Origin: Thermogemmatispora sp.
Lineage (GTDB): Bacteria > Chloroflexota > Ktedonobacteria > Ktedonobacterales > Ktedonobacteraceae
DNA: 51,895 nucleotides
NCBI RefSeq assembly: GCF_019683755.1
Contig: NZ_JADGHT010000002.1
Location: 1-51,895, forward strand
Direction: 5' to 3'
Positions 21,759-31,573 of the stretch are shown in pieces. Both the position numbers and the translations under genes were made by a program. Position 1 is the stretch's first letter; each line of letters begins with the position of its first letter. The notes below the pieces were generated by a model. That model saw only the letters and a list, made by a program, of their open reading frames with translations. It was not told where the DNA came from and made no database searches.

Positions 21759-23555
21759 TTACGACACACGCCCGAAGGTCGGAGAATGCACGACTTGCAG
21801 CTCTTTGCCGCTGCCTAGATACATATGGACCCCACAGGGGAGGCACGGATCGAAGCTGCGCACTGCGCGCATAATATCGATGCCCTTAAACTTGTCGGGG
21901 CCATTCTCCTCGAAGATCGGCGTATTCTGAACCGCATCCTCATAGGGGCCTGGCGTCCCATAGATATCGCGCACGCTGGCATTCCAGGGCGTGGGCGGAT
22001 AGGGGTGATAGTTGGCAATCTTACCGTTCTCGATCACCAGATGATGCGAGAGCACCCCGCGCACGGCCTCATGGAAGCCGCAGCCGATCGCCTCCTTGGG
22101 CACCGTAAAATCGCTCCAGGTCCTCGTGCGACCCGCCCGGATCTCCGCCAGCGCCTTCTCCACGCAATAGAGGGCCACCGCCGCCGCATAGGCCTGGAAG
22201 TACGAACGGGCCCGATCGCGCTCCAGGGCATTGCTCCACTTCGGAATCTTCCACTCAAACTCGACCTCGGGTTTCAGCGCCGTCTTCGGCAAGCGGATCT
22301 TAACACTGTGCCCGGTGGCCTTAATGTAGCCCCCCAGATCGACCAGGCCAGCCAGCGCCGTCACCCACAGGCGCGCCAGCGGCCCCCCGCCGGTATCCAG
22401 CGCCAGATACTGCCCCGTGCGCTTATCGTACCAGCGCGGCGACATCACCCAGCTATACTTTCCCTTGAAATCGCGCTTCTGCGGCTTGGGAATCGTCGTT
22501 TGGTTCCAGGGATGGCGCCGATCAACCGGATTGCCTAGCGGATCACGATCGACAAAGATGCGCTCGTTCTCCCAATCCTCGTAGTAGGAGCTGCCCAGCA
22601 AAATGCGGATTCCCAGATTGATATCGACCAGGCTGGTTGTCACTAGCTCGCCATCGACCACCACACCCGGTGTCACGAACATCGCCCGCCCCCACTTATC
22701 CATCGTGCGATAATCGTAATCGCAGACGTCAGGGTCCTGGAACGAGCCCCAGCAGCCCAGCAGAACCCGCCGCTGGCCTACCTTTTCATAGCCAGGCAGG
22801 GCCTGATAGAAGAAATCGAAGAGGTCATCGTGTAAGGGGACGACCTTCTTCATGAACTCCACATACTTCATCAGGCGCACTAGATAATCGGTGAAGAGCT
22901 GGACCGTCGCCACCGTGCCCACGCCGCCGGGATAGAGCGTCGACGGATGCACATGGCGCCCCTCCATCAAGCAGAACTTCTCGCGCGTCAGGCGACTCAT
23001 CTGCAGCGCCTCGCGATAGAACTCGCCCGTGAAGGGATTGAGCGCCCGCATAATATCGGCGATCGTGCGATAGCCGTGGTCTTTAGCATGTGGAGCCTCG
23101 GTCTTCTGCGCCAGCTCCCAGACCCCGGGATTGGTCTCACGCACCATCTGCTCGCAGAAATCAACCCCGACCAGATTCTCCTGAAAGATGTTGTGGTCAA
23201 ACATGTACTCCGCCGCCTCGCCGAGGTTGAGAATCCACTCGCCGAGAGCCGGCGGCTTCACGCCATAGGCCATATTCTGCGCATAGACCGAGCAGGTAGC
23301 GTGGTTATCCCCGCAGATCCCACAAATGCGGCTGGTGATGAAATGCGCATCGCGCGGGTCCTTGCCCCTCAGAAAGATGCTATAGCCGCGGAAGATCGAC
23401 GATGTACTGTAGCACTCTACTACCTGTCGCTTCTTAAAATCAATCTTGGTATAGATTCCCAAGCTGCCGACAATGCGCGTAATCGGGTCCCAGGCCATTT
23501 CAATTAACTGGCCAGGCTCAGCCGGGGCAGCCTGACGTCGTACCTCAGTGGTCAT
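21759..23555 (-). CDS. hhyL: [NiFe] hydrogenase large subunit, group 1h (actinobacterial/high-affinity) type
   Basis: L1 motif RICGICGDNHATC, L2 motif SFDPCLPCGVHMYLG followed by a C-terminal extension; SD before ATG at 23555. Confidence 0.95.
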   Translation of the reverse strand: MTTEVRRQAAPAEPGQLIEMAWDPITRIVGSLGIYTKIDFKKRQVVECYSTSSIFRGYSIFLRGKDPRDAHFITSRICGICGDNHATCSVYAQNMAYGVKPPALGEWILNLGEAAEYMFDHNIFQENLVGVDFCEQMVRETNPGVWELAQKTEAPHAKDHGYRTIADIMRALNPFTGEFYREALQMSRLTREKFCLMEGRHVHPSTLYPGGVGTVATVQLFTDYLVRLMKYVEFMKKVVPLHDDLFDFFYQALPGYEKVGQRRVLLGCWGSFQDPDVCDYDYRTMDKWGRAMFVTPGVVVDGELVTTSLVDINLGIRILLGSSYYEDWENERIFVDRDPLGNPVDRRHPWNQTTIPKPQKRDFKGKYSWVMSPRWYDKRTGQYLALDTGGGPLARLWVTALAGLVDLGGYIKATGHSVKIRLPKTALKPEVEFEWKIPKWSNALERDRARSYFQAYAAAVALYCVEKALAEIRAGRTRTWSDFTVPKEAIGCGFHEAVRGVLSHHLVIENGKIANYHPYPPTPWNASVRDIYGTPGPYEDAVQNTPIFEENGPDKFKGIDIMRAVRSFDPCLPCGVHMYLGSGKELQVVHSPTFGRVS

Positions 23556-23742
23556 TGTGCTCTCTCCTTTGCTGAACAGGCACAAGCGAGCCAGAGAGAG
23601 GCTGGCCAAACTCTTCTCGCTTCCACTCAATTAGCAAGCGCCCAGACAAGCAAGCAACGCAAGAAGAGACTGCAGAGCACAGAGTGAGGCTCAGCAGGAG
23701 CAAGGCGCTGCTGCCTGTCAGAGGATTTCCGCTTGTTCTTCC

Positions 23743-24771
23743 CTACCAGCGCGGCTGATAACCGGTTACCAACTCCTGGCCCTTACGGCGCCACGAAGGT
23801 TCCTTATTGAGCGTCGACCTAGTAATATTGCGCAGAGCACGAATCGCACCGCCGTAGGCGCCAGCGATACCAGTTGACAACTTGGCGCCGGGTGGCTCAT
23901 CCATGAAGGGCATAAACTTATCGGGGAAGCCAGGCATCGTACAACCAATGCAGATCCCGCCCACGTTAGGACAGCCGCCGATGCCGGCCATCCAACCGCG
24001 CTTTGGTACATTGCACTGTACGACTGGACCCCAGCAGCCGAGTTTCACCAGGCACTGAGGGGCCCCATACTCGGTGGCAAAGTCGCCCTGCTCATAGTAA
24101 CTGCCGCGGTCGCAACCCTCATGAACGGTTTTGCCAAAGAGCCAAGTGGGGCGTCCGAGGTCATCGAGGGGGATCATTGGCGCCAGACCCACCGCCTGGT
24201 AGAGCAGGTAGAGGAGCGTCTCCATAAAGTTATCCGGTTGCACAGGGCAGCCAGGAACATTGACAATAGGGATACCGGCCCACGACTTCCAGGAATGGCC
24301 CAGGTAGTCAGCCAGGCCCATTGCTCCAGTAGGGTTACCCTGCATCGCATGGATACCGCCGTAGGTAGCACAGGTTCCGATGGCCACCACCGCCCAGGCT
24401 TTCGGCGCCAGACGATCGATCCACTCGCAGGTTGTGATCGGCTGACCGGTTGCCGGATCGGTTCCCAGCGCGGCCCAATAGCCTTCTCGCTTGATACGCT
24501 CGTTGGGGATCGAGCCTTCAACAACCAGCACAAAAGGATCAAGCTCGCCGCGTTCAGCCTGGTACCACCAGGTCATAAAGCTGTCACCGCCCAACTCATA
24601 GGCGAGGACAGGATTGTGCAAATAGACACGGGGAAGTCCCGGAATGGCTCCCAGGATCACATCTTCCAGGCTTGGCTGACTGGCCGCAGTAATGGAAACC
24701 GAGTCGCCATCACAGCCCAGGCCCGCAGTGATCCAGACGATATGGACCGCCTCCACGCGCGTCCTGGTCAT
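23743..24771 (-). CDS. hhyS: [NiFe] hydrogenase small subunit, group 1h type
   Basis: VWITAGLGCDGDSVSITAASQPSLEDVI, later Cys ligands (GTCATYGG, VPGCPVQPDNFMETL, GGCPNVGGICIGCTMPGFPDKF); AAGGAGG SD; no Tat signal. Confidence 0.95.
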   Translation of the reverse strand: MTRTRVEAVHIVWITAGLGCDGDSVSITAASQPSLEDVILGAIPGLPRVYLHNPVLAYELGGDSFMTWWYQAERGELDPFVLVVEGSIPNERIKREGYWAALGTDPATGQPITTCEWIDRLAPKAWAVVAIGTCATYGGIHAMQGNPTGAMGLADYLGHSWKSWAGIPIVNVPGCPVQPDNFMETLLYLLYQAVGLAPMIPLDDLGRPTWLFGKTVHEGCDRGSYYEQGDFATEYGAPQCLVKLGCWGPVVQCNVPKRGWMAGIGGCPNVGGICIGCTMPGFPDKFMPFMDEPPGAKLSTGIAGAYGGAIRALRNITRSTLNKEPSWRRKGQELVTGYQPRW

Positions 24772-25651
24772 AGCGGTGCCTCCTTCAACAAGAGCGCACT
24801 CACGCGCGCTCGCAGCTAGCTAGGCCAGCTCACTGACTGGCTCTCGGATGAACAACACCAGACACACGCACACACTACAGCCTCTACTGTCTGAGGATGC
24901 AGCCCCTTCCGGACTTCCTTGCTCACTGTAGCAGACCGCATCCATCCCATCGACGAAAGCGATCGATCCCTCGTCCCTATATTGAGGATAGCGAGCAGCA
25001 CCAAATCACGAGCCTCCTCGCCAGCCAGACACTCAAGCACATAGTGATCACCCACCCCGAGAGAGGCGGAGGCACAAAGCACTCTCCTGCGCTGCGAGTT
25101 CACAAGACCCGGCTGACTGACTGACCTTGAGCAGACCTCTGGGTGAAAATCCTCTCTTGCAGCCGCGCCTCCCTACAACCCACCATCAGACAGAAGGGAC
25201 AAGCAGCCCTTTCCTCGAGAGCGCCAGGCGCAGCCTCTCCCTGCCCTCTGAGGCAGCCAGGCAAGCGCAGCCAAAGGCAGCACCGGTCACCAGGGCAAAA
25301 GCCAGGCTGGGCGCGGAGAACACTCAGCTCGGATTGGCTTCAGACCAGCTTACAGATAGCGAGAATGAAGGGCGGACACTACAACGACGAAGACAGCAAA
25401 GCAAAGGAGCAGGCAAGAGGTTCCGATGTAAGCAGCACAGCCGGAAGGCCCTCAGCCGGTCCGTCGTCTCTCCTCCTGGGCGCAGCACAGGCTAACAACA
25501 CGACATTCAAGGACCAGCTCTTCCCTGAAGCAATGGGCGTTTCCTTGTTCTGACGAGACTTGTGATAGAGACTTCCGCTCAGGGATGGACTTTCGCTTCT
25601 TCAGAAGAATTGTTGAGGTTCATGCCCGGCAAGCATCCCGAGACACAATCA

Positions 25652-25681
25652 ACTATAGCATAGACAAATCATGAGAGTCAA
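25652..25681 (-). promoter_or_regulatory. Sigma70-like promoter firing toward hhyS
   Basis: Minus strand TTGACT - N18 - TATAGT with extended TGC; no other minus-strand gene start before hhyS. Confidence 0.6.
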
Positions 25682-25791
25682 GCTGGAATCCTTGCAAGGC
25701 GGACATTGGCGTTGCAGCACAGTTGCATCTGTCTCACATTGTTATACGCTGTTTCACCCAAATGGCATCTAAGATTTTCATACCGGGGGAC

Positions 25792-25824
25792 TTGACAAAC
25801 GAGCCGTGATCACCTTAGTATATA
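25792..25824 (+). promoter_or_regulatory. Sigma70-like promoter for the 25876 gene
   Basis: TTGACA (25792-25797) with TAGTAT/TATATA about 18-21 nt downstream. Confidence 0.6.
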
Positions 25825-25875
25825 GAACATGCATTCTAGGCCCACATGGGCCGGCAAAAAAGGGGAAAGTACTCC

Positions 25876-26631
25876 ATGACGATACAGCTTCGTCAGCCGC
25901 CCGGGGTGACCAGAAAGAGGCAGGCCATCACCGGGGAGGAGGAGGATGATGCCATCTACCTTGCGCCGCGGCTGCCGAGCAGCACACGCCGCTATCAGCC
26001 CCTGCCACCCGCACGCGCGGATGTGGCCGGCCCGTTGAGCGGTATCACTGGCGCACAGTCGGCGGTTTTCATCCAACGGCGGCGCGCCAGTAGTCAGATG
26101 AGGCCGGAATATGGCACGACCTCCAAAGCGGTGGTACCCGAGGGTCTGCGTGCGCTCGCTCCGACACGCATCAAGGCCCGGCGTACGGCTCGTTTCTGGG
26201 CCTTGCGCCTCTTCCTTCTCGGCCTCCTGCTTACTGCCCTGCTCGGTCTGGGCCTGGCTTACCTCGGCTCCTGGTGGCAGCTCCATCAGGAGGATGTCCA
26301 GTTTGGGCGCCCACGCACTTGGCAGATGGACGCCGTGGTCGGGCACAACGATAGCCCGAGCCACCCCACCCATTTTGTTTTTATCAATCTCAATCGACAT
26401 GTTGAGATCATTGAATTCCCTGGTGGGGACGGCAATAACGCGCGCGTCTACAATGGTCCAGTGCTCTTTGGCTCCAATCAGGACCTGGTCCCAGTTACCG
26501 CCGAGGTGCATGATGTGAACGGCGACGGTCGGCCAGACCTGATCGTCCATATTGGCGAGCAGCGTCTTGTATTGCTGAACGATGGCAATACGTTCCGTTC
26601 CGCTACCGCCGCAGATCACATCAGTTTCTGA
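25876..26631 (+). CDS. Single-TM protein with FG-GAP/VCBS-like extracytoplasmic region (start 25876 or 25846)
   Basis: TM FLLGLLLTALLGLGLAYLGSWW; C-terminal VHDVNGDGRPDLIVHIGEQRLVLLNDG repeat motif. Confidence 0.75.
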   Translation: MTIQLRQPPGVTRKRQAITGEEEDDAIYLAPRLPSSTRRYQPLPPARADVAGPLSGITGAQSAVFIQRRRASSQMRPEYGTTSKAVVPEGLRALAPTRIKARRTARFWALRLFLLGLLLTALLGLGLAYLGSWWQLHQEDVQFGRPRTWQMDAVVGHNDSPSHPTHFVFINLNRHVEIIEFPGGDGNNARVYNGPVLFGSNQDLVPVTAEVHDVNGDGRPDLIVHIGEQRLVLLNDGNTFRSATAADHISF

Positions 26632-26829
26632 GCCGGGCGCCAGCCACAAGCCGTGGCCTCTGTAGCCCTTTGGGATCTTCCCTTCATTTCATTCAGAGTC
26701 AGAGGACAGAAGCAGGCTTTCACTGGCACGTGCTCTGCTACGAGCCAGCTCATCTTGCCTCTGTCCTCTGCTCTTGGCTTTGCCGCTCTCTTCAGGCCTC
26801 CGCAGCCTGAGCGGTGCCCGTTCTTTCCT

Positions 26830-27744
26830 TCAGCCTTCAGCCAGCTCCTGCCTCAGTTGCGGTGAGGAGAGGCTGCCGCCAGGAGTGCACAGGCTTTTGA
26901 CATACTGCAGATGCCTCCGATCGTGTTCCCAATCTTCACGGTCTTGCTCGTCGCGCTTAATGGGTGTCTCCAGCACAACTGTCAGCGTGGCCAGGCGAGC
27001 ATCGTTGAGCAGTGCCCGCAGCCCGGCTAGCGGGATCAGCCCCTCGCCTATGCGTGCATGCACATCGCGATGACTGCCGAGCGGCTGCCGACTATCGTTG
27101 AGATGAAGCACCTTGAGCCGAGAGAGACCTACCAGCTCCGCAAAGCGCTGCAGTACGGCCTCCACGCCTGCCGGTGAGCCGATATCATAGCCAGCCCCCC
27201 AGAGATGGGCCGTATCCAGACAGATGCCCAAGCGCTCTTCTTCCTCTGGCAAGCGGGTCAGCACGTAGGCTAGCTCCTCAAAGCGCTGCCCCAGGGTATA
27301 GCCGGCCCCGACATCATTTTCGAGCAAGAGGCGTACGCCGGCTGGCATCTTCGAGAGTACCAGCCGCAAGGCTTCGATCAGGCGCTCGATGCCTTGCTCA
27401 AGGCCCGCCCCGCGGTGACTGCCGATGTGCACTACCACATCGGAGGCTTCCAGCAGGGCCGCCCGCTCCAGCGTCCAGGAGAGCAGCCTGATCGAGGCTT
27501 GCCAGATCTCCTCACGCGGCGAGGCGAGGTTGATCAGGTAGGGAGCATGCACAATTACTGGAGCCAGGCCCCGCTCCCGCGCAGCCTGCGCAAACTCGCG
27601 CGCCGTTTCTTCTCCAGCAGTTGGCGGCTTCCAGCCTGTAGGATTGCTGGCAAAGAGCTGGACTGTCTCACAGCCCAGGAAGCAGGCTATCTCTAGTGCC
27701 CGCAGTGGCCTGCCGTTGAGAGGCATATGTCGTCCTATCCGCAT
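26830..27744 (-). CDS. nfo: Endonuclease IV (apurinic/apyrimidinic)
   Basis: IGRHMPLNG...VQLFASNPTGWKPP; VHAPYLINLASP; GICLDTAHLWGAGYD; LHLNDSRQPLGSHRDVHARIGEG. Confidence 0.95.
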   Translation of the reverse strand: MRIGRHMPLNGRPLRALEIACFLGCETVQLFASNPTGWKPPTAGEETAREFAQAARERGLAPVIVHAPYLINLASPREEIWQASIRLLSWTLERAALLEASDVVVHIGSHRGAGLEQGIERLIEALRLVLSKMPAGVRLLLENDVGAGYTLGQRFEELAYVLTRLPEEEERLGICLDTAHLWGAGYDIGSPAGVEAVLQRFAELVGLSRLKVLHLNDSRQPLGSHRDVHARIGEGLIPLAGLRALLNDARLATLTVVLETPIKRDEQDREDWEHDRRHLQYVKSLCTPGGSLSSPQLRQELAEG

Positions 27745-27888
27745 CTTGCCCTTTCCTCTGCTGCTTCCAGGTCTCTGCTGCGCCGACTCAGTCTGGAGCT
27801 CGTCCTGATCCGGTGCTCTGGCTCCGGCAGGTACGGACCCTATGCTCCTAGCCTAGCCGCCGCAGTCAGGGTGCCGCTCCTCCACTAG

Positions 27889-28599
27889 CTAGCTAGAAGG
27901 AGTACGCTTCTCGGTCTCCGACCTCGGCTCGTGTTGTTCACCCCGCGCCGCAGAGCCTTCGCCCAAGGGCAGCCGCTCTTGCAGAGCCTGAACAGCGCGC
28001 TGCACATCCGGCAGGCCATCAATGTGAGGTAGCTCATCCAGGCTGGTTAGCCCAAACTGTTGCAGAAACTCGGGGGTGGTTGCAAAGAGTGCCGGGTGAC
28101 CCACCGTCGGAGCTCGGCCCACTTCAGCGACTAGTCCATGTTGGATCAGGCTCGCCAGGGCTCGATCGCTGTTGACTCCACGAATGGCCTCGATCTGCGC
28201 GCGCGTAATCGGCTGCCGATAGCAAATGACCGCCAGCGTTTCCAGAGCGGCTGGCGTCAGCTTGGCAGTCAATGGCAGACCGAGCAATGCCGCCACATAG
28301 CGCGCATTCTCCGGCGCCGTGACTAGCTGCACCTGGCTGCCCAGACGTTGCAAGCGTAGCCCACGTCGCTGCTCTTCCAGAGCACGTGCCAACGCGTGCA
28401 GGCCCGCCTGCAGCTCCTCCTCGCTGATACCCAGAACCTTGCGCAGCTCATTCTGCTCCAGCGGGCGCCCTGCGACGAAGAGCAGGCTTTCAATCGCCGC
28501 TGCGATGCGCGCCTCATCTCCCTGTAACGCCTGCGGCAGAGTCGCTATTTCTGTCGCACTATTCGGCGCCTCCGCGCTCACCTTGTCCTGCCTCTGCAT
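27889..28599 (-). CDS. scpB: Segregation and condensation protein B
   Basis: AAIESLLFVAGRPLEQNEL; TPAALETLAVICYRQPITRAQIEAIRGVNSD; TTPEFLQQFGLTSLDELP. Confidence 0.95.
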   Translation of the reverse strand: MQRQDKVSAEAPNSATEIATLPQALQGDEARIAAAIESLLFVAGRPLEQNELRKVLGISEEELQAGLHALARALEEQRRGLRLQRLGSQVQLVTAPENARYVAALLGLPLTAKLTPAALETLAVICYRQPITRAQIEAIRGVNSDRALASLIQHGLVAEVGRAPTVGHPALFATTPEFLQQFGLTSLDELPHIDGLPDVQRAVQALQERLPLGEGSAARGEQHEPRSETEKRTPSS

Positions 28600-28701
28600 A
28601 GTGAGTGGATGGTGATGGGTGAGTGAGTGAGTGAGTCAACTGCTTGACTTGAGCAATTCGATCGGCTCCCCCCTCTCTGAGGGGATGGAGACGGTGCGGC
28701 C

Positions 28702-28709
28702 ATTATACC
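28702..28709 (-). promoter_or_regulatory. Extended -10 promoter for scpB
   Basis: Minus strand TGGTATAAT, about 100 nt upstream of scpB; no good -35. Confidence 0.45.
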
Positions 28710-28785
28710 ATAGCCTCCCTATCCAGGATAGCCGCCATTTTTGACGCTCGCCCCAAAACTTTGATAAGATTACACTCAAATCTTC

Positions 28786-28814
28786 TTGCAATGAGCCACT
28801 CAATGTGGTATAGT
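28786..28814 (+). promoter_or_regulatory. clpB promoter
   Basis: TTGCAA - N17 - TATAGT with TG extension; a second candidate TTGACG - N18 - TAAGAT lies at 28741-28770. Confidence 0.55.
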
Positions 28815-28860
28815 AACAGACAAGGTAAGATGTTTGCAGACAGGGGGAGACCACAGAGCT

Positions 28861-31461
28861 ATGAAGTTAGAGCGCTTAACCGAGAAGGCCCGCGAGGCCA
28901 TCACGGATGCGTCAGAGTTAGCGCGTAGCTACAACCATAGCCAGATTGAACCGGAGCATTTGCTCTATGCCCTGCTGGAGCAGCAGGGGGGCATCACGAG
29001 CGAGATTATTCAGAAGGCCGGAGGCGATCTTGCGGCGGCGCGGCGCGTGGTGCGCAATGAGTTGGAGCGCATGCCGCGCGTCTATGGTGGCAGCGAGCCA
29101 GGTCTTTCGCCGCAACTGCGGCGGGTGCTGGAAGAGGCCTGGCGCCAGATGGGTAGCTTCAAGGATGAATATCTCAGTGTAGAGCATTTACTGCTGGCGC
29201 TTTTTGAGGTCGGCGGCGAGACGATTCAGCGGGCTTTCCGCGCCGCCGGCGTGACGCGCGATACGACTTTGCGTGCGCTGAGTGCAATTCGCGGCTCGCA
29301 ACGTGTGACGGATGAGAATCCCGAAGGAAAGTATCAGGCCCTGGAGAAGTATGGGCGCAATTTGACCGCTCTGGCAGCTCAGGGGAAGCTTGATCCGGTG
29401 ATCGGACGCGACGAGGAGATCCGCCGCGTGATCCAGGTCCTTAGCCGGCGTACGAAGAATAACCCTGTGTTAATCGGCGATCCTGGTGTGGGTAAGACGG
29501 CGATTGTCGAGGGCCTGGCCCAGCGCATTGTACGCGGTGATGTGCCGAAGACACTGAAGGATAAGCAGATCATCGCTCTCGATCTGGGTGCTCTGATCGC
29601 GGGCGCGAAGTACCGCGGCGAGTTCGAGGAGCGTCTGAAGGCGGTGCTGCGCGAGATCCAGAATTCGGAGGGGCGCATCATCCTCTTCATCGATGAGCTG
29701 CATACGCTGGTTGGGGCCGGCGCCGCTGAGGGAGCGATGGATGCTTCCAATATGCTGAAACCCTTGCTGGCTCGCGGCGAGCTGCACTGCATCGGCGCAA
29801 CGACTCTCGATGAGTATCGTAAATATATCGAGAAAGATGCTGCTCTGGAGCGCCGCTTTCAGCCAATTATGGTTGAGGAGCCGTCGGTCGAGGATACGAT
29901 CAGTATCCTGCGCGGCCTGAAGCAGCGCTATGAGGTTCACCACGGCGTCCGCATTCAGGATAGCGCTCTCGTGGCAGCGGCGATGTTGTCAAAGCGCTAT
30001 ATCAGTGATCGCTTCTTGCCAGACAAGGCTATCGATTTGATCGATGAAGCGGCCAGCCGGCGCCGCGTGGAGCTGGATAGTACACCAAGTGAGATCGATG
30101 CCCTGGAGCGCCGCATCCGTCAGCTCCAGGTCGAGCACGAGGCTCTCAAGAAGGAGACGGACCCGGCGAGCCGCGAGCGGCGCGAGCGAGTGGAGCAGGA
30201 GATCGCGAATTTGAATGAGCAGTTGCATAGTCTGCGCCTCTCGCTGGAGCGCGAGCGCGAGCCGGTGGAGACGCTGCGCCGCCTGAAAACAGAGCTGGAG
30301 GAGGCTCAGGTGGCTCTGGAGCGGGCCGAGCGCGAGTATAATCTGGAGGAGCAGGCACGCTTGCGCTATGGAGTCATTCCAGAATTGGAGCGCCGCATCC
30401 GCGAGATGGAGGGCAAGCTGAGCGAGATCCAGGGCGCGCGTATGTTGAAGGAGGAAGTTGACGCCGAGGATATCGCAGAGATTGTCTCAAAGTGGACACA
30501 TATCCCGGTCGCGAAGTTGATGGAGGGCGAGGTCCAGAAGCTGTTGAAGATGGAGGAGCGCCTGCGCGAGCGTGTGGTTGGTCAGGACCATGCCCTGCGC
30601 GCGGTCTCGGATGCTATTCGTCGCGCCCGCGCTGGCTTGCAGGACCCCAATCGCCCGTTGGCGAGCTTCCTCTTCCTGGGCCCGACTGGCGTCGGTAAGA
30701 CAGAGCTGGCCCGCGCTCTGGCCGAGTTCCTCTTCGATAATGAACAGGCGCTGGTGCGCATCGATATGTCAGAGTACATGGAGAAGCACAGTGTCTCGCG
30801 CCTGATCGGTGCTCCACCGGGCTATGTGGGCTATGAAGAGGGTGGCCAGTTGACGGAGGCCGTGCGTCGTCATCCTTACAGCGTGGTGCTCTTCGATGAG
30901 ATCGAGAAGGCGGCGCCCGATGTCTTTAATGTGCTGCTGCAGTTGCTCGACGACGGTCGCTTGACAGATGGCCAGGGCCGCACCGTGGACTTTAAGAATA
31001 CGGTCATTATTATGACGAGCAACGTGGGCACGAGCTGGCTGCCCGAGCTGGAGGGCCTCGACGAGGAGGAGGTACAGCGCCAGGTTCGGCAGCGCCTGCG
31101 TGAGGAGGGCTTCCGCCCAGAGTTTATTAACCGCATCGATGAGATTGTGATCTTCCATCCGCTGACACCCGAGCGGATCAAGGAGATCGTGGATATTCAG
31201 ATCAATCGCCTGCGCCCGCGCCTAGCTGAGCGCCATATCACTTTGCAGGTGAGCGAGGCGGCCCGCGAGTTGCTGGCGAGTGAGGGTTACGATCCGCATT
31301 TTGGAGCGCGCCCGCTCAAGCGGGTGATCCAGCGTGAGGTCGAAAACCGGCTGGCGCGCGCTTTGCTGGACGGGACAATCCGCGAGGGCGATACGGTGCA
31401 GATCGATGCCCGCAATGGCCAGATTGTAATTGAGCCAGTGCGAGCGACAGCCCAGGTCTGA
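28861..31461 (+). CDS. clpB: AAA+ disaggregase ClpB
   Basis: Two Walker A motifs ([16 protein letters not shown]), Clp N domain, coiled-coil middle domain; no CIRCE element seen upstream. Confidence 0.97.
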   Translation: MKLERLTEKAREAITDASELARSYNHSQIEPEHLLYALLEQQGGITSEIIQKAGGDLAAARRVVRNELERMPRVYGGSEPGLSPQLRRVLEEAWRQMGSFKDEYLSVEHLLLALFEVGGETIQRAFRAAGVTRDTTLRALSAIRGSQRVTDENPEGKYQALEKYGRNLTALAAQGKLDPVIGRDEEIRRVIQVLSRRTKNNPVLIGDPGVGKTAIVEGLAQRIVRGDVPKTLKDKQIIALDLGALIAGAKYRGEFEERLKAVLREIQNSEGRIILFIDELHTLVGAGAAEGAMDASNMLKPLLARGELHCIGATTLDEYRKYIEKDAALERRFQPIMVEEPSVEDTISILRGLKQRYEVHHGVRIQDSALVAAAMLSKRYISDRFLPDKAIDLIDEAASRRRVELDSTPSEIDALERRIRQLQVEHEALKKETDPASRERRERVEQEIANLNEQLHSLRLSLEREREPVETLRRLKTELEEAQVALERAEREYNLEEQARLRYGVIPELERRIREMEGKLSEIQGARMLKEEVDAEDIAEIVSKWTHIPVAKLMEGEVQKLLKMEERLRERVVGQDHALRAVSDAIRRARAGLQDPNRPLASFLFLGPTGVGKTELARALAEFLFDNEQALVRIDMSEYMEKHSVSRLIGAPPGYVGYEEGGQLTEAVRRHPYSVVLFDEIEKAAPDVFNVLLQLLDDGRLTDGQGRTVDFKNTVIIMTSNVGTSWLPELEGLDEEEVQRQVRQRLREEGFRPEFINRIDEIVIFHPLTPERIKEIVDIQINRLRPRLAERHITLQVSEAARELLASEGYDPHFGARPLKRVIQREVENRLARALLDGTIREGDTVQIDARNGQIVIEPVRATAQV

Positions 31462-31573
31462 GCCAGCAGGCCTCACCGCTGGCTACTGGCTTTGGTTGGG
31501 CGGCGCCAGCCGGACCGGACCGTTAGCAGCAGGCTACGGACGGCTGGCCTGCTCTATTTTGGGGGTGCTTGCT

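Noticed and set aside
21825-23507. Plus-strand ORFs of 237 and 186 aa opposite hhyL
   Set aside because: Antisense to well-conserved hydrogenase large subunit; no SD or motif.
25127-25553. Overlapping plus-strand ORFs (122 and 136 aa) in the hhyS upstream region
   Set aside because: Low-complexity Ser/Arg/Gln/Pro translations without SD or family features; opposite the putative leader.
28771-28800. Possible CIRCE/HrcA site upstream of clpB (ACACTC...GAG)
   Set aside because: Does not match TTAGCACTC-N9-GAGTGCTAA; only isolated ACTC fragments.
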